Below are positions 6,925 to 15,017 of a stretch of DNA of 32,518 bases, in pieces. Source of the DNA: SHLQ01 sp964441145 (GTDB taxonomy: Bacteria; Actinomycetota; Acidimicrobiia; Acidimicrobiales; SHLQ01); the NCBI GenBank assembly GCA_964441145.1, contig CAYTUB010000028.1, positions 1 through 32,518 on the forward strand, read 5' to 3'. The notes beneath the pieces were generated by a model, which saw only the letters and a program-made list of their open reading frames with translations, ran no database searches and was not told the DNA's origin. The position numbers and the translations under genes were made by a program. Within the stretch, counting starts at the first letter, position 1, and each line of letters starts with the position of its first letter.

Positions 6925-7980
6925 TTAGTCCGGGGCGGGCCAACTCGGAGAGTCGACTTCATGCAGATGGTCGTGCACCCACTGGCCGACAGGGTCGTCG
7001 CCTCCGGCAAGCCAGTAGCCGTAGTGGGCGTGCAAACACTTCACTCCGTTGCGTGTACCCCCCACTCCCCCGGTTGGGCGATGAGGGGGCTGCACCGATG
7101 ATTGTTCGAGAATGGCGTCGCGCTCGGCCCGGTAGCGCTCGTGGGTGGCATTCACCGCGTCAAGGCCTACGGCTGCTTCGGCTCGACGGACTCCCTTGAG
7201 CGCCTCCAAGCGTCCAATCAGCATCGACTCGCGTTCGCCGCACAACCAGTACAACGTCGGCATCGGTCGACCGTCGGCAAGGACCGGGAAGTTCTTCAAC
7301 ACCACCGGCTGTCCATGGTCATCGCGTACGACGACGTCGAAGGAGCCCATTGGTTCACGTCCGATGAGTTCGGTTGTTCTTGCGCGGTCGGTATGGAGCT
7401 GTCGCACCTGGTCGAGGGCGTCGGCGGTGTCAACGTCGTTCGGCCAGCCTGCACTGAGGACATCGAACACATTCTCTGGCTCGTCGATAAGAAGCTGACG
7501 CGCGCCTTCGTCTCCGTCCGCTGGAAGGCGGTCCCATACCGAAGCGTCGAGGCGCACCGGCGGGCGACGTTGGCCGACATAGTTCGCCACGACGATCGGG
7601 CCGTTCGGCGCCTGCGCGAGAGCATTCCACGTCGCCTTCCCAACAAGAGGCTGATCTGCCAGACCCACAACGACCGAATCCCAACCGTTGTCTCTGGCAT
7701 AAGCGACGGCAACGCCGAGCGAGTGCGCCTGACCTTTCGCCCAGTGAGGCGAATGCACAGTGATGATCTCAGTCTTGTGGCCGTTGGCGACCGATTCGAC
7801 GATGTCGCGATAGTCGTCGTCTCCAACCACTAGGAGCACCTTGTCGATCACCGACGCGCAGATTGCACCGAGCGAGCGTTCGAGGACGGTCACGCCGTCA
7901 ATCTGGGCGCGTAGCTTGTGGCCATCCCCGTCGAATCGGGCTCCTGCGCCGGCAGCGAGCAGAACTCCGGCCACTGTCAT
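6925..7980 (-). CDS. Fusion of MobA-like nucleotidyltransferase and DUF501
   Basis: One 351-residue frame joins two families. Residues 1 to about 195 form a MobA/MocA-like NTP transferase: the signature VLLAAGAGARF (6-16), where a conserved lysine follows in GHKL (20-23), and the GLADQPLV loop (106-113). Members transfer CMP or GMP to molybdopterin. Residues about 205-351 form DUF501, with its hallmark TGGVGGTRNGVKCLHAHYG (303-321) and AGGDDPVG (325-332). DUF501 is normally a separate protein of about 150 residues beside ftsB and ppx; here it keeps that place but carries the transferase in front. Neighbouring XdhC, VWA and MoxR genes suggest a molybdenum cofactor role. The function of DUF501 is unknown. 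Confidence 0.88.
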   Translation of the reverse strand: MTVAGVLLAAGAGARFDGDGHKLRAQIDGVTVLERSLGAICASVIDKVLLVVGDDDYRDIVESVANGHKTEIITVHSPHWAKGQAHSLGVAVAYARDNGWDSVVVGLADQPLVGKATWNALAQAPNGPIVVANYVGQRRPPVRLDASVWDRLPADGDEGARQLLIDEPENVFDVLSAGWPNDVDTADALDQVRQLHTDRARTTELIGREPMGSFDVVVRDDHGQPVVLKNFPVLADGRPMPTLYWLCGERESMLIGRLEALKGVRRAEAAVGLDAVNATHERYRAERDAILEQSSVQPPHRPTGGVGGTRNGVKCLHAHYGYWLAGGDDPVGQWVHDHLHEVDSPSWPAPD

Positions 7981-8015
7981 CGTGGGTACCTCATCGTGAC
8001 GGTAGGGTCATCGCT

Positions 8016-8456
8016 GTGGAGCAACCCGATCTCAACTTCTCTCCTCCAGCGTTCCACGCCATCATCTTGATGTGTGATGCCGTCCAGGTTACGGAGGGCA
8101 AGCTGTTTATTCTCGGTGGGGGCCTCGGTGTTATTGGGCCACGACCACAACAGATCTCGGTGGCGGTGCGAATCGGTGTCCCGTGGGACCAGGCCAACGA
8201 GCGTCACGAGTGGCGGCTAACGCTCACAGATGAGGACGGACGCAACGTTGTTGTCCGCGACAAGCCCATCTCGCTCAACGGCCGTTTCGAAGCCGGCCGC
8301 CCGGCAGGCGTCGCCCCGGGTAGCGATCTGTGGGTTCCTCTCGGCATCAACTTCGGCGCACTCGCTCTTCCCAAAGGCAAGCGTTACACCTGGCGTCTCC
8401 ACATCAACGACAAGACCTCCGAGCACTGGAACGCGTCCTTCTCGGTGCGACCGTAA
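8016..8456 (+). CDS. DUF6941-like hypothetical protein
   Basis: A 146-residue protein of unknown function. After a short N-terminus it reads AIILMCDAVQVTEGKLFILGGG, then a basic-hydrophobic core and the ending TWRLHINDKTSEHWNASFSV. This resembles a family I know as DUF6941, predicted all-beta proteins of actinobacteria; the assignment is from memory of the pattern. The start is GTG 8016, eight bases after a GGTAGGG ribosome site. Earlier in-frame codons would overlap the start of the divergent nucleotidyltransferase gene. It is the only plus-strand gene inside a minus-strand block and converges with the XdhC gene. Confidence 0.82.
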   Translation: MEQPDLNFSPPAFHAIILMCDAVQVTEGKLFILGGGLGVIGPRPQQISVAVRIGVPWDQANERHEWRLTLTDEDGRNVVVRDKPISLNGRFEAGRPAGVAPGSDLWVPLGINFGALALPKGKRYTWRLHINDKTSEHWNASFSVRP

Positions 8457-8530
8457 ATCCCATCAGAGCGGATGAACCGCAACCGATTAGTTACCCTTCA
8501 AAGCAACGATCAGTGCACCCACTTCGTTGA

Positions 8531-9316
8531 CTAATGGATAGCTCCCTCAGCGTCGCGGAGCGCTGGGACTTCTCGGCCGGTGCGGAGTGCGATGATCTCA
8601 GCGACGATCGAGATCGCCGTCTCTTCCGGGGTACGGCCGCCAAGGTTCAGCCCGAGCGGCGAGCGGAGGCGTTGGAGTTCTTCGTCGGTCACCCCGGCTT
8701 CGACCAAGCGCTTGGTGCGGTTGTCGTGAGTCTTTCGTGAACCCATGACGCCGATGTAGCCAACGTCGGTCTTGAGCGCCGAGGTGATGGCGGGGACATC
8801 GAACTTGTTGTCGTGGGTGAGCACGGCAATGGCATCGCGCACCGCAAGGCTTGGACCGACGCGTTCGAGAAGGCGGTCGGGCCAGTCCACCACTACTTCG
8901 TCTGCGAGCGGGAAACGTTGCGTGGTCGCAAAGACCGGACGTGCGTCGCAGACCGTGACCCGATACCCAAGAAACTTCGACACTTTCACTAGGGCGGCGG
9001 TGAAGTCGACCGCGCCGAAGATCACCATCTGGGGCGGAGGTGCGAAGCTCTCGATGAAAACGGCGACGTCGTCCTCGCGGGCTTGGCCTTGTGGGCCATA
9101 GCGGCGAATCCCGTTGCGGCCAGCGGCGAGCTCTCCTACAACATCGCGGGCAACGACGCGGTCGAGGTCTTCGTCGCCGAGGCTCCCGCTGCTGTCGTCC
9201 AACGTGACGAGCAGCTTCGCTCCTACCGAAGGACCTTCCACCACCGTGGCCAGGGCAACCGGTAACTCCGCTCGGATGTGCGTTGCGAGCTCGTCGAAGA
9301 TCGAATTGTCAGCCAC
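8531..9316 (-). CDS. XdhC/CoxF family molybdo-hydroxylase maturation protein (two-domain)
   Basis: A 261-residue XdhC-type protein. An XdhC/CoxI domain occupies the first 75 or so residues (ALATVVEGPSVGAKLLVT). A Rossmann-like XdhC C-terminal domain runs from about 97, with VIFGAVDFTAALV, then VCDARPVF (122-129) and the family motif GSRKTHDNR. Such proteins bind the molybdenum cofactor and help insert it, sulfurated, into xanthine dehydrogenase or CO dehydrogenase type enzymes. The GTG start at 9316 follows the previous stop by two bases. It is the last gene of the MoxR-VWA-XdhC-XdhC group. Confidence 0.9.
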   Translation of the reverse strand: MADNSIFDELATHIRAELPVALATVVEGPSVGAKLLVTLDDSSGSLGDEDLDRVVARDVVGELAAGRNGIRRYGPQGQAREDDVAVFIESFAPPPQMVIFGAVDFTAALVKVSKFLGYRVTVCDARPVFATTQRFPLADEVVVDWPDRLLERVGPSLAVRDAIAVLTHDNKFDVPAITSALKTDVGYIGVMGSRKTHDNRTKRLVEAGVTDEELQRLRSPLGLNLGGRTPEETAISIVAEIIALRTGREVPALRDAEGAIH

Positions 9317-9318
9317 TG

Positions 9319-9633
9319 CTACCAATCCAAGGGTTCGATGAAGAGGTGAATGGTTCCACCACACGTCAACCCGACAGCGAAGGCCTCATCATCGGAGTAT
9401 CCAAAGCTCACCAGCTTGCGTTCGCCGGACTCGAGCACACCGAGAGCTTCGGTGACCACAGCCCCTTCAACACATCCCCCCGATACCGAACCGGCGACTT
9501 CGCCTTCCCCGCTCACCACCATTGCAGCCCCGGGTAGCCGAGGCCCTGATCCGTCGAGGTCGACGACGCGTGCGACGGCGATGTCTTTGCCTTGTTGCCT
9601 CCAACGGTCGATGTCGTTGAGTAGACCCTTCAT
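9319..9633 (-). CDS. Small XdhC/CoxI-domain protein
   Basis: A 104-residue stand-alone XdhC/CoxI domain. It has both cysteine motifs of the family, SVSGGCVEGAV and GLTCGGTIHLFIEP, and lacks the Rossmann half found in the next gene. The ATG at 9633 is preceded by a GGGGAG ribosome site. The frame stays open 31 codons upstream but overlaps the VWA gene with unconserved sequence. Paired single-domain and two-domain XdhC proteins also occur in cox (aerobic CO dehydrogenase) clusters as CoxI and CoxF, so a role in cofactor loading is inferred. Confidence 0.87.
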   Translation of the reverse strand: MKGLLNDIDRWRQQGKDIAVARVVDLDGSGPRLPGAAMVVSGEGEVAGSVSGGCVEGAVVTEALGVLESGERKLVSFGYSDDEAFAVGLTCGGTIHLFIEPLDW

Positions 9634-9670
9634 AGGTTCATTCTCCCCTGGCTCGATGGTACCGGTATGC

Positions 9671-10810
9671 CTACGCGCCGATCGCCTCGGCCAACGTGGC
9701 CAAGGAGTCGAGGCAGTGGCCTTCAAGAAATGTATCGACGTGTGGCAGCGCGGCCGCCATACCGCGTGCGAGTGGCTCGTAACCGGGGCTTGCCTTTAGC
9801 GGGTTCACCCACACGACTCGATGTGCTGTGCGGCCGAGGCGCTCCATCTGCCGAGCCATCTCGTCGGGATCTCCTCGATCCCACCCGTCGGAAAGCACCA
9901 CGACAATTGAGCCGCGAGACATCCCGCGCTGACCCCACTCGTCGTTATAGGACCCAATGGCCTCTCCCAGGCGGGTGCCCCCCGACCAGTCGACAACCGA
10001 AGCCGCTGCGGCTTCGACCGCCTCGTCGACATCGTGTGAACCGAGTTGACGAGTCATGCGGGTGAGGCGGGTCCCCAACGCGAACACCTCCACTCGGCCA
10101 CGACCAACCACGGCGGTATGAGCGAACCGGATTAGCACTCGGGCGTAGGCCTCCATCGAACCGCTCACGTCGAGGAGCAACACCAACCGCCGGGTGCGGG
10201 TACCGGTTGCGGTTCGGGCCAACGCAATGGGTTCGCCCTCGGTCCGCATTGCGGCACGAACCGTTCGGCGGAGATCATTTCGAGAACCTCGATCATCGGC
10301 GACTCGGCGTCGAGATGCTCGCTGTGAAGGTGTCAAGCGCATGCGTGCCATCACTCGCTGGGCTTCAAGCAGCTCGGCCTTAGTGAACTCAGCAAAGTCT
10401 TTCTCGCCGAGCACTTCGGCTGCGCTGTAACGCAACGCGAGGCTTTCGTCATCACCTCCGTCGCCGTCGCCATCGCCGCCTTCGTCCACACCGATCGACA
10501 TCGATTCGGGCTCATCCTCGAAGCGCACCTTGAAGCCAGTGCCGTTTTGGTGAAAGAACGCGAGGAACATGGCGTTGTACATCGCGATGTCTTCGGGGCG
10601 AACAACCAGCGTTGCACGTCCAGCCCAATACACATCATCCCCGTTGCCGAGCCCGACGGCACGCAACGCCTCGACGTAACGCAGCGAAGACGAGATAGGC
10701 ACGACGATTCCGCCGCTTCGCAACGTGTGAATGAACCCCGCCGCCAGCCGTTCGGTCTCGATGTCGTCGATACCGAGCGCTTCGGGATTGGTTGTGGTGT
10801 CGCTACTCAT
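9671..10810 (-). CDS. VWA domain protein, CoxE-like
   Basis: A 379-residue protein with a CoxE/VWA architecture: an alpha-helical N-terminal region, an acidic Gly/Asp-rich linker (109-122) and a C-terminal von Willebrand A domain. The metal-ion-dependent adhesion site is LLLDVSGSM (DxSxS, 214-218), with later WSGGTRLG and VVVLSDGWDRG motifs. CoxE works with the MoxR-type ATPase CoxD to mature the active site of molybdenum-containing CO dehydrogenases. The ATG at 10810 overlaps the MoxR stop (ATGA), indicating coupling. The frame is open 50 codons further upstream, but that part is Arg-rich read-through antisense to nothing conserved. Confidence 0.9.
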   Translation of the reverse strand: MSSDTTTNPEALGIDDIETERLAAGFIHTLRSGGIVVPISSSLRYVEALRAVGLGNGDDVYWAGRATLVVRPEDIAMYNAMFLAFFHQNGTGFKVRFEDEPESMSIGVDEGGDGDGDGGDDESLALRYSAAEVLGEKDFAEFTKAELLEAQRVMARMRLTPSQRASRRRVADDRGSRNDLRRTVRAAMRTEGEPIALARTATGTRTRRLVLLLDVSGSMEAYARVLIRFAHTAVVGRGRVEVFALGTRLTRMTRQLGSHDVDEAVEAAAASVVDWSGGTRLGEAIGSYNDEWGQRGMSRGSIVVVLSDGWDRGDPDEMARQMERLGRTAHRVVWVNPLKASPGYEPLARGMAAALPHVDTFLEGHCLDSLATLAEAIGA

Positions 10811-11718
10811 GCACCGAGGGCGATCTCGATCACGCTCTCGATTCCTGCGCGCCTCGCCCGCTCTTGGTCTTCTCGGTATTTCAGCAAGGTTCCCAACGTC
10901 TCGTCGACAGCCGATTCGGTCAGCTCGCTCGCTGCCAACAGATGTAGGGCCTTGGCCCAATCGAGTGTCTCGGCAATCCCTGGCGGCTTGTACATTCCCA
11001 TCTCGCGGAAGTGCGCCGTGGCTGCAGCTACCTGGCGTGCCAGTGCGGCCGGGACCTCTGGAGCCTTGGCTTCGATAATTGCCACTTCACGTTCGAAGTT
11101 CGGGTGCTCGACCCAGTGGTAGAGGGCTCGACGCTTGAGCGCGTCGTGAACGTCACGAGTTCGATTCGACGTGATCACAACAAAGGGTGGCGTCTCTGCC
11201 TGAAACGCTCCCAGCTCGGGGATCGTGACCGCGTACTCGCTCAACGCCTCGAGTAGGAACGCCTCGAACTCGTCATCTGCGCGATCGACCTCGTCGATGA
11301 GCAGGACCGGGGCAATAGCGGCACCGTGATCGATAGCTCGCAGCAACGGTCGCCGGATCAAGAAGCGTTCGGTGAACAGTTCGTCCTCGAGCGCATCGGC
11401 CGACGCCTGGGTTGCTTCGCCGGTTGCCTCTGCGGTTCGAAGATGCAACAGCTGGCGGGTGTAGTTCCACTCGTACAGCGCTTGGGACACATCGATGCCC
11501 TCGTAGCACTGGAGACGGATCAGCTCGGCGCCCGTTATCGCTGCGATGACCTTGGCGACCTCGGTCTTTCCGACACCTGCGTCGCCTTCGAGCAGCAAGG
11601 GTCGTTCGAGTTCTGCGGCAAGAAAGATCGAGGTGGCTAACCCTCGATCGGCCAAGTACTGATGGTCGGCGAGTTGTTCGAGAACTGCGTCGACGCTACT
11701 GAGTTCGGGACGACCCAT
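10807..11718 (-). CDS. MoxR-family AAA+ ATPase, CoxD-like
   Basis: A 303-residue AAA+ chaperone ATPase. Walker A GDAGVGKT is at 45-52, Walker B VLLIDEVDR at 138-146, and sensor 1 is in VVITSNRTRDV. MoxR proteins remodel partner enzymes together with VWA-domain proteins; the downstream neighbour is exactly such a protein and overlaps it by four bases. With the following XdhC genes this resembles the coxD-coxE-coxF group needed to assemble the CO dehydrogenase active site. No coxMSL structural genes are in the window, so the client is unknown. Confidence 0.92.
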   Translation of the reverse strand: MGRPELSSVDAVLEQLADHQYLADRGLATSIFLAAELERPLLLEGDAGVGKTEVAKVIAAITGAELIRLQCYEGIDVSQALYEWNYTRQLLHLRTAEATGEATQASADALEDELFTERFLIRRPLLRAIDHGAAIAPVLLIDEVDRADDEFEAFLLEALSEYAVTIPELGAFQAETPPFVVITSNRTRDVHDALKRRALYHWVEHPNFEREVAIIEAKAPEVPAALARQVAAATAHFREMGMYKPPGIAETLDWAKALHLLAASELTESAVDETLGTLLKYREDQERARRAGIESVIEIALGA

Positions 11719-11749
11719 CCGTGCACTCTACGACACTGCCTACGACTGC

Positions 11750-11775
11750 AACAGTTGGGACTATCCCTAACTGTT
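11750..11775 (-). terminator. Hairpin downstream of ftsB
   Basis: On the minus strand AACAGTT, an unpaired A, GGGA, a TAG loop, TCCC and AACTGTT form an 11-bp stem with a single bulge. It lies four bases past the ftsB stop and before the MoxR start, so it probably separates eno-ftsB transcription from the maturation operon. There is no U-tract; a protein-binding dyad is an alternative. Confidence 0.5.
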
Positions 11776-11778
11776 CAC

Positions 11779-12228
11779 CTACTCGCCCGGAGGCAGGACC
11801 AGGTAGCTCTCTTCGTTCGGCAACACGAGGTTGAATTCCTCACGCGCTTCACGCTCGATCTCGGAGTCGCTTTCTAGGCGGATGATCTGTGCTTCGAGTT
11901 CTTCGTTCACGGCCTGCAGCTCGGTGAGTTCGTCTTCGGCATCGTCGAGTTGTTGGCGCTGATCGACGTAGCTTCCGGTTGGGAAAACGCCGAACACGAA
12001 TACGGCCAGGATCACTAAGCCCAACATCGCCTTACCCGCAACCGATGCCAGCCACCGAAGGAACGGGCGCGGCTCGCTCTCGCGAGGTGCAGGTTTTGGT
12101 CGGGTTGCCCGCACTTTACGCACCGGGGCATCGGCTGGACGGTGGCGCGGGCCGGGACGCCCGCGTCTACGCGGGTCGCTGGCTCGCCCACCGTGGGATC
12201 GCGACGATGTTGATGACCGGGTCGCCAT
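11779..12228 (-). CDS. ftsB: Septum formation initiator FtsB/DivIC family protein
   Basis: A 149-residue bitopic cell-division protein. The N-terminus is Arg/Pro-rich and cytoplasmic (1-55), followed by one membrane segment (about 60-83). A coiled coil then runs from about 88 to 122 (QRQQLDDAEDELTELQAVNEE), with a short FtsB-type ending EREAREEFNLVLPNEESYLVLP. It would bridge FtsL and FtsQ at the septum. The ATG at 12228 overlaps the eno stop (TAATG). The long basic N-terminal extension is common in actinobacterial members. Confidence 0.92.
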   Translation of the reverse strand: MATRSSTSSRSHGGRASDPRRRGRPGPRHRPADAPVRKVRATRPKPAPRESEPRPFLRWLASVAGKAMLGLVILAVFVFGVFPTGSYVDQRQQLDDAEDELTELQAVNEELEAQIIRLESDSEIEREAREEFNLVLPNEESYLVLPPGE

Positions 12229-13502
12229 TAACAAGCGAGGGCGGCCCGACCAGGATATGTAGCCGCCTCGCCGAGGTCAGCCTCGATGCGCAGCAGCTGG
12301 TTGTACTTGGCCACACGATCAGAGCGTGCCGGGGCGCCGGTCTTGATCTGCCCGCTATTCACGGCCACAGCCAGATCTGCGATCGTTGCATCCTCGGTCT
12401 CGCCCGAGCGATGCGACATGACCGACGTGAAGCTGTTGGCGGTTGCGAGCCCGACAGCATCGAGGGTTTCGGTGAGCGAACCGATCTGGTTCACCTTGAC
12501 CAGAATCGAGTTGGCGACCTTGGCATCGATGCCGCGCTGGAGGCGTTCAGTGTTCGTAACGAACAGATCGTCGCCAACGAGCTGAACACGGTCACCAATA
12601 GCTGCGTAGAGCGAAGCCCAACCGTCCCAGTCTTCTTCGTCCATGCCGTCTTCGATCGAAATAATTGGGTACTTGTCGGACATGTCCTTGAAGTAGCCGG
12701 CCATCTCCTCAGAGCTCAGGCTGCGACCCTCACCGGCGAGCACGTATTGGCCGTCCTTGTAGAACTCTGACGCTGCGGCGTCCATGGTGAGCGAGATGTC
12801 CTCGCCTGGGGTCAACCCGGTCTTCTCGATTGCTTCAACGAGCAGTTGCAACGCTTCTTCGTTGCTGCCGAGGTTCGGCGCAAAGCCGCCCTCGTCGCCA
12901 ATTGCCGTCGAGAGGCCTCGATCGTGAAGCACAGACTTCAAGGTGTGGTAGGTCTCCACTCCCCAGCGCAATCCTTCAGAGAAGCTGGCTGCGCCGACGG
13001 GCATCAACATGAACTCTTGGATGTCGATGTTGTTGTCGGCGTGCTCGCCACCGTTGAGCACGTTCATCATGGGAACGGGAAGCACGTGAGCGTTCGGTCC
13101 GCCTACGTAGCGATAGAGCGGAATGTTCAATTCGTCAGCTGCCGCGTGTGCGGCGGCGAGCGAGATGCCAAGGATGGCGTTTGCCCCGCAGCGGCCCTTG
13201 TTTGGCGTTCCGTCGGCGGCGATCATGGCCGCGTCGATATCGCGCTGCGATGTCACGGGCAGGCCAATAACGGCCTCGGCGAGGTCGGTGTTGACAAAGC
13301 CAACGGCTGTCAACACGCCCTTGCCCTTGTAACGGTCTCCCCCGTCGCGCAGTTCGACAGCTTCGAACTGGCCGGTAGATGCACCGCTTGGCACCAAGGC
13401 CCGGCCGGTTGCTCCTGATGTTGTGGTGACGGTGACTTCCACGGTTGGATTACCGCGGGAGTCAATCACCTCCATACCTACTACTGATTCGATCGTGGTC
13501 AC
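12228..13502 (-). CDS. eno: Enolase
   Basis: It interconverts 2-phosphoglycerate and phosphoenolpyruvate in glycolysis. The 424-residue protein shows DSRGNPTVEV near the N-terminus, GANAILG, the catalytic glutamate segment GDEGGFAPN, SIEDGMDEED, and the enolase signature ILVKVNQIGSLTET containing the catalytic lysine, then SHRSGETED. The start is placed at GTG 13502, so that the IDSRG motif begins at residue 13 as in E. coli. TTG 13511 would add three residues. Neither start has a clear ribosome site. It is coupled to ftsB by a TAATG overlap. Confidence 0.95.
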   Translation of the reverse strand: MTTIESVVGMEVIDSRGNPTVEVTVTTTSGATGRALVPSGASTGQFEAVELRDGGDRYKGKGVLTAVGFVNTDLAEAVIGLPVTSQRDIDAAMIAADGTPNKGRCGANAILGISLAAAHAAADELNIPLYRYVGGPNAHVLPVPMMNVLNGGEHADNNIDIQEFMLMPVGAASFSEGLRWGVETYHTLKSVLHDRGLSTAIGDEGGFAPNLGSNEEALQLLVEAIEKTGLTPGEDISLTMDAAASEFYKDGQYVLAGEGRSLSSEEMAGYFKDMSDKYPIISIEDGMDEEDWDGWASLYAAIGDRVQLVGDDLFVTNTERLQRGIDAKVANSILVKVNQIGSLTETLDAVGLATANSFTSVMSHRSGETEDATIADLAVAVNSGQIKTGAPARSDRVAKYNQLLRIEADLGEAATYPGRAALAC

Positions 13503-13556
13503 GTCAGCCAAAACTACACGGCGAGACCGCGTTATGTACCGATGTTGGCGTACCTG

Positions 13557-15017
13557 TTAGCGATGGTGGTGGTCTGGGCCATCGTCAAGACCGCGAGCTG
13601 ACTCGGCCAATTTGGCCTGTTGCCAGAGTTCGCCAAGTTGTTCTTGTGACTGTTCATCCAGCGTCAAACCCGCGTCACTTGCGACCTTTTCGACGTGACG
13701 GAACCGCGATGCGAAGCGATCCGTCGCACCACGTAAGGCCTGTTCTGCGTCCACCTTGAGCATGCGGGCCACTTGCACGGCAGCAAAGATCAGGTCTCCC
13801 ACTTCATGCTCTGATGGGTCGTGGCGAACCTCGGCGAGTTCTTCTTCGACGTCATCGAACGCCCAGTCGAGATCCGGGCCGCTGAAGCCGACCGATGCCG
13901 CTCGCCGCTGCGTCTTGAGCGCGTGCATGAGCGCCGGAAGCGCTGCGGGAATGCCATCGAGTGCGCTCTCACGCCCCTTCTCGTGTTGCTTTGCTCGATC
14001 CCAGTTCTCGATGGTCTCGGACGCGTCGGCGTCGCCAAAGACGTGCGGGTGACGATCGTGCAGCTTGATGCGCACCCCGGTGGCTACGTCGGCGACGGTG
14101 AACGCTCCATGCTCGGATGCCAGCTCGCTATGGATGAAGACCTGAAAGAGCAGATCGCCAAGTTCCTCTTCGAGGTCGGCATAGGCAGCGAGGATTTCGT
14201 CGTCGGATGCCGCCTCAACGGCATCGAGCGCCTCCAGCACCTCGTAGGTCTCTTCGAGCAGGTACTGACGCAGCGACCCATGGGTTTGTTCGCGATCCCA
14301 CGGGCACTCTTGGCGCAGTCGATGCACCAAGGATTCAAACTGGGTGAACGCCGCTCCCAACGGCTCGTTCAGTGCCGGAACCCACAGCGTCGTGAGATGG
14401 TCGGGGTCACACACCGCACGCAGTTCTGGCCACGGCACATCTCGGACCACCGACGACGAGGTCCCGAGGCCCTGCAAGATGGTGACCGATTCCGGACCGA
14501 GATCATCGAGGGCCAGGATCAGGTCGTCGAGCACTGCGGCTGAGTGGACCTGGGTAACCAAGAGCGGACCGCGGCGTGCTGCAACGTCTTGTTCGAGTCG
14601 CAGCGCATCGACGATGGTGACCGCCTCGGCCATTGGGTCGATCCCCAATGCCGTCCAAGACAGTTCAAGGAAACTCATCGCCGGAAGCACGACGGTATCG
14701 ACCCTCGCATCCGCACGAAGCAACTCGACGGTGTGTTCGGCGACCACCGGCGAGCCGGGCACTGCGTAGACGATTCGACCGTGTTCTCGTGCCTGGTCGA
14801 CCAAGCGATCCACGATCGTCGTGTAGACCTCGGAGAACGTGTCGGCGTGTTCGTACAGGTCGTCAAAGGTGCCAGCGGCGTCGATGTCGTCGGCTGCTGG
14901 ATGTGTTCGTGTCCGCAACCAGACCGGCGCAGGGCCGTCGAGTTCGGCACGGGTCTGAGCAGTAATGAGCTCGGGGCCCGCCGGACCCAAACCAACGCAG
15001 ACGACGGTTGGCGTCAC
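13557..15017 (-). CDS. mazG: MazG nucleotide pyrophosphohydrolase with N-terminal tetrapyrrole-methylase-like domain
   Basis: This house-cleaning hydrolase removes (d)NTPs such as oxidised or aberrant nucleotides. The 486 residues split into a tetrapyrrole (corrin/porphyrin) methylase-like domain (1 to about 225; VVCVGLGPAGPELIT at the start, AVPGSP at 85-90) and a tandem MazG region (about 226-470). MazG metal-binding acidic motifs are EETYE (255-259) and EELGD (284-288), with a second helical repeat around EHEVGDL. This is the YabN-type fusion. The GTG start lies right after the lipoprotein stop, and the His-rich tail DHHHR is short and probably incidental. Confidence 0.94.
   Translation of the reverse strand: MTPTVVCVGLGPAGPELITAQTRAELDGPAPVWLRTRTHPAADDIDAAGTFDDLYEHADTFSEVYTTIVDRLVDQAREHGRIVYAVPGSPVVAEHTVELLRADARVDTVVLPAMSFLELSWTALGIDPMAEAVTIVDALRLEQDVAARRGPLLVTQVHSAAVLDDLILALDDLGPESVTILQGLGTSSSVVRDVPWPELRAVCDPDHLTTLWVPALNEPLGAAFTQFESLVHRLRQECPWDREQTHGSLRQYLLEETYEVLEALDAVEAASDDEILAAYADLEEELGDLLFQVFIHSELASEHGAFTVADVATGVRIKLHDRHPHVFGDADASETIENWDRAKQHEKGRESALDGIPAALPALMHALKTQRRAASVGFSGPDLDWAFDDVEEELAEVRHDPSEHEVGDLIFAAVQVARMLKVDAEQALRGATDRFASRFRHVEKVASDAGLTLDEQSQEQLGELWQQAKLAESARGLDDGPDHHHR

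Noticed and set aside
6925..7980. MobA-DUF501 as two genes joined by a sequencing error
   Set aside because: The frame is continuous, with no stop or obvious internal start and ribosome site at the junction. The possibility is kept as a refutation test but not preferred.
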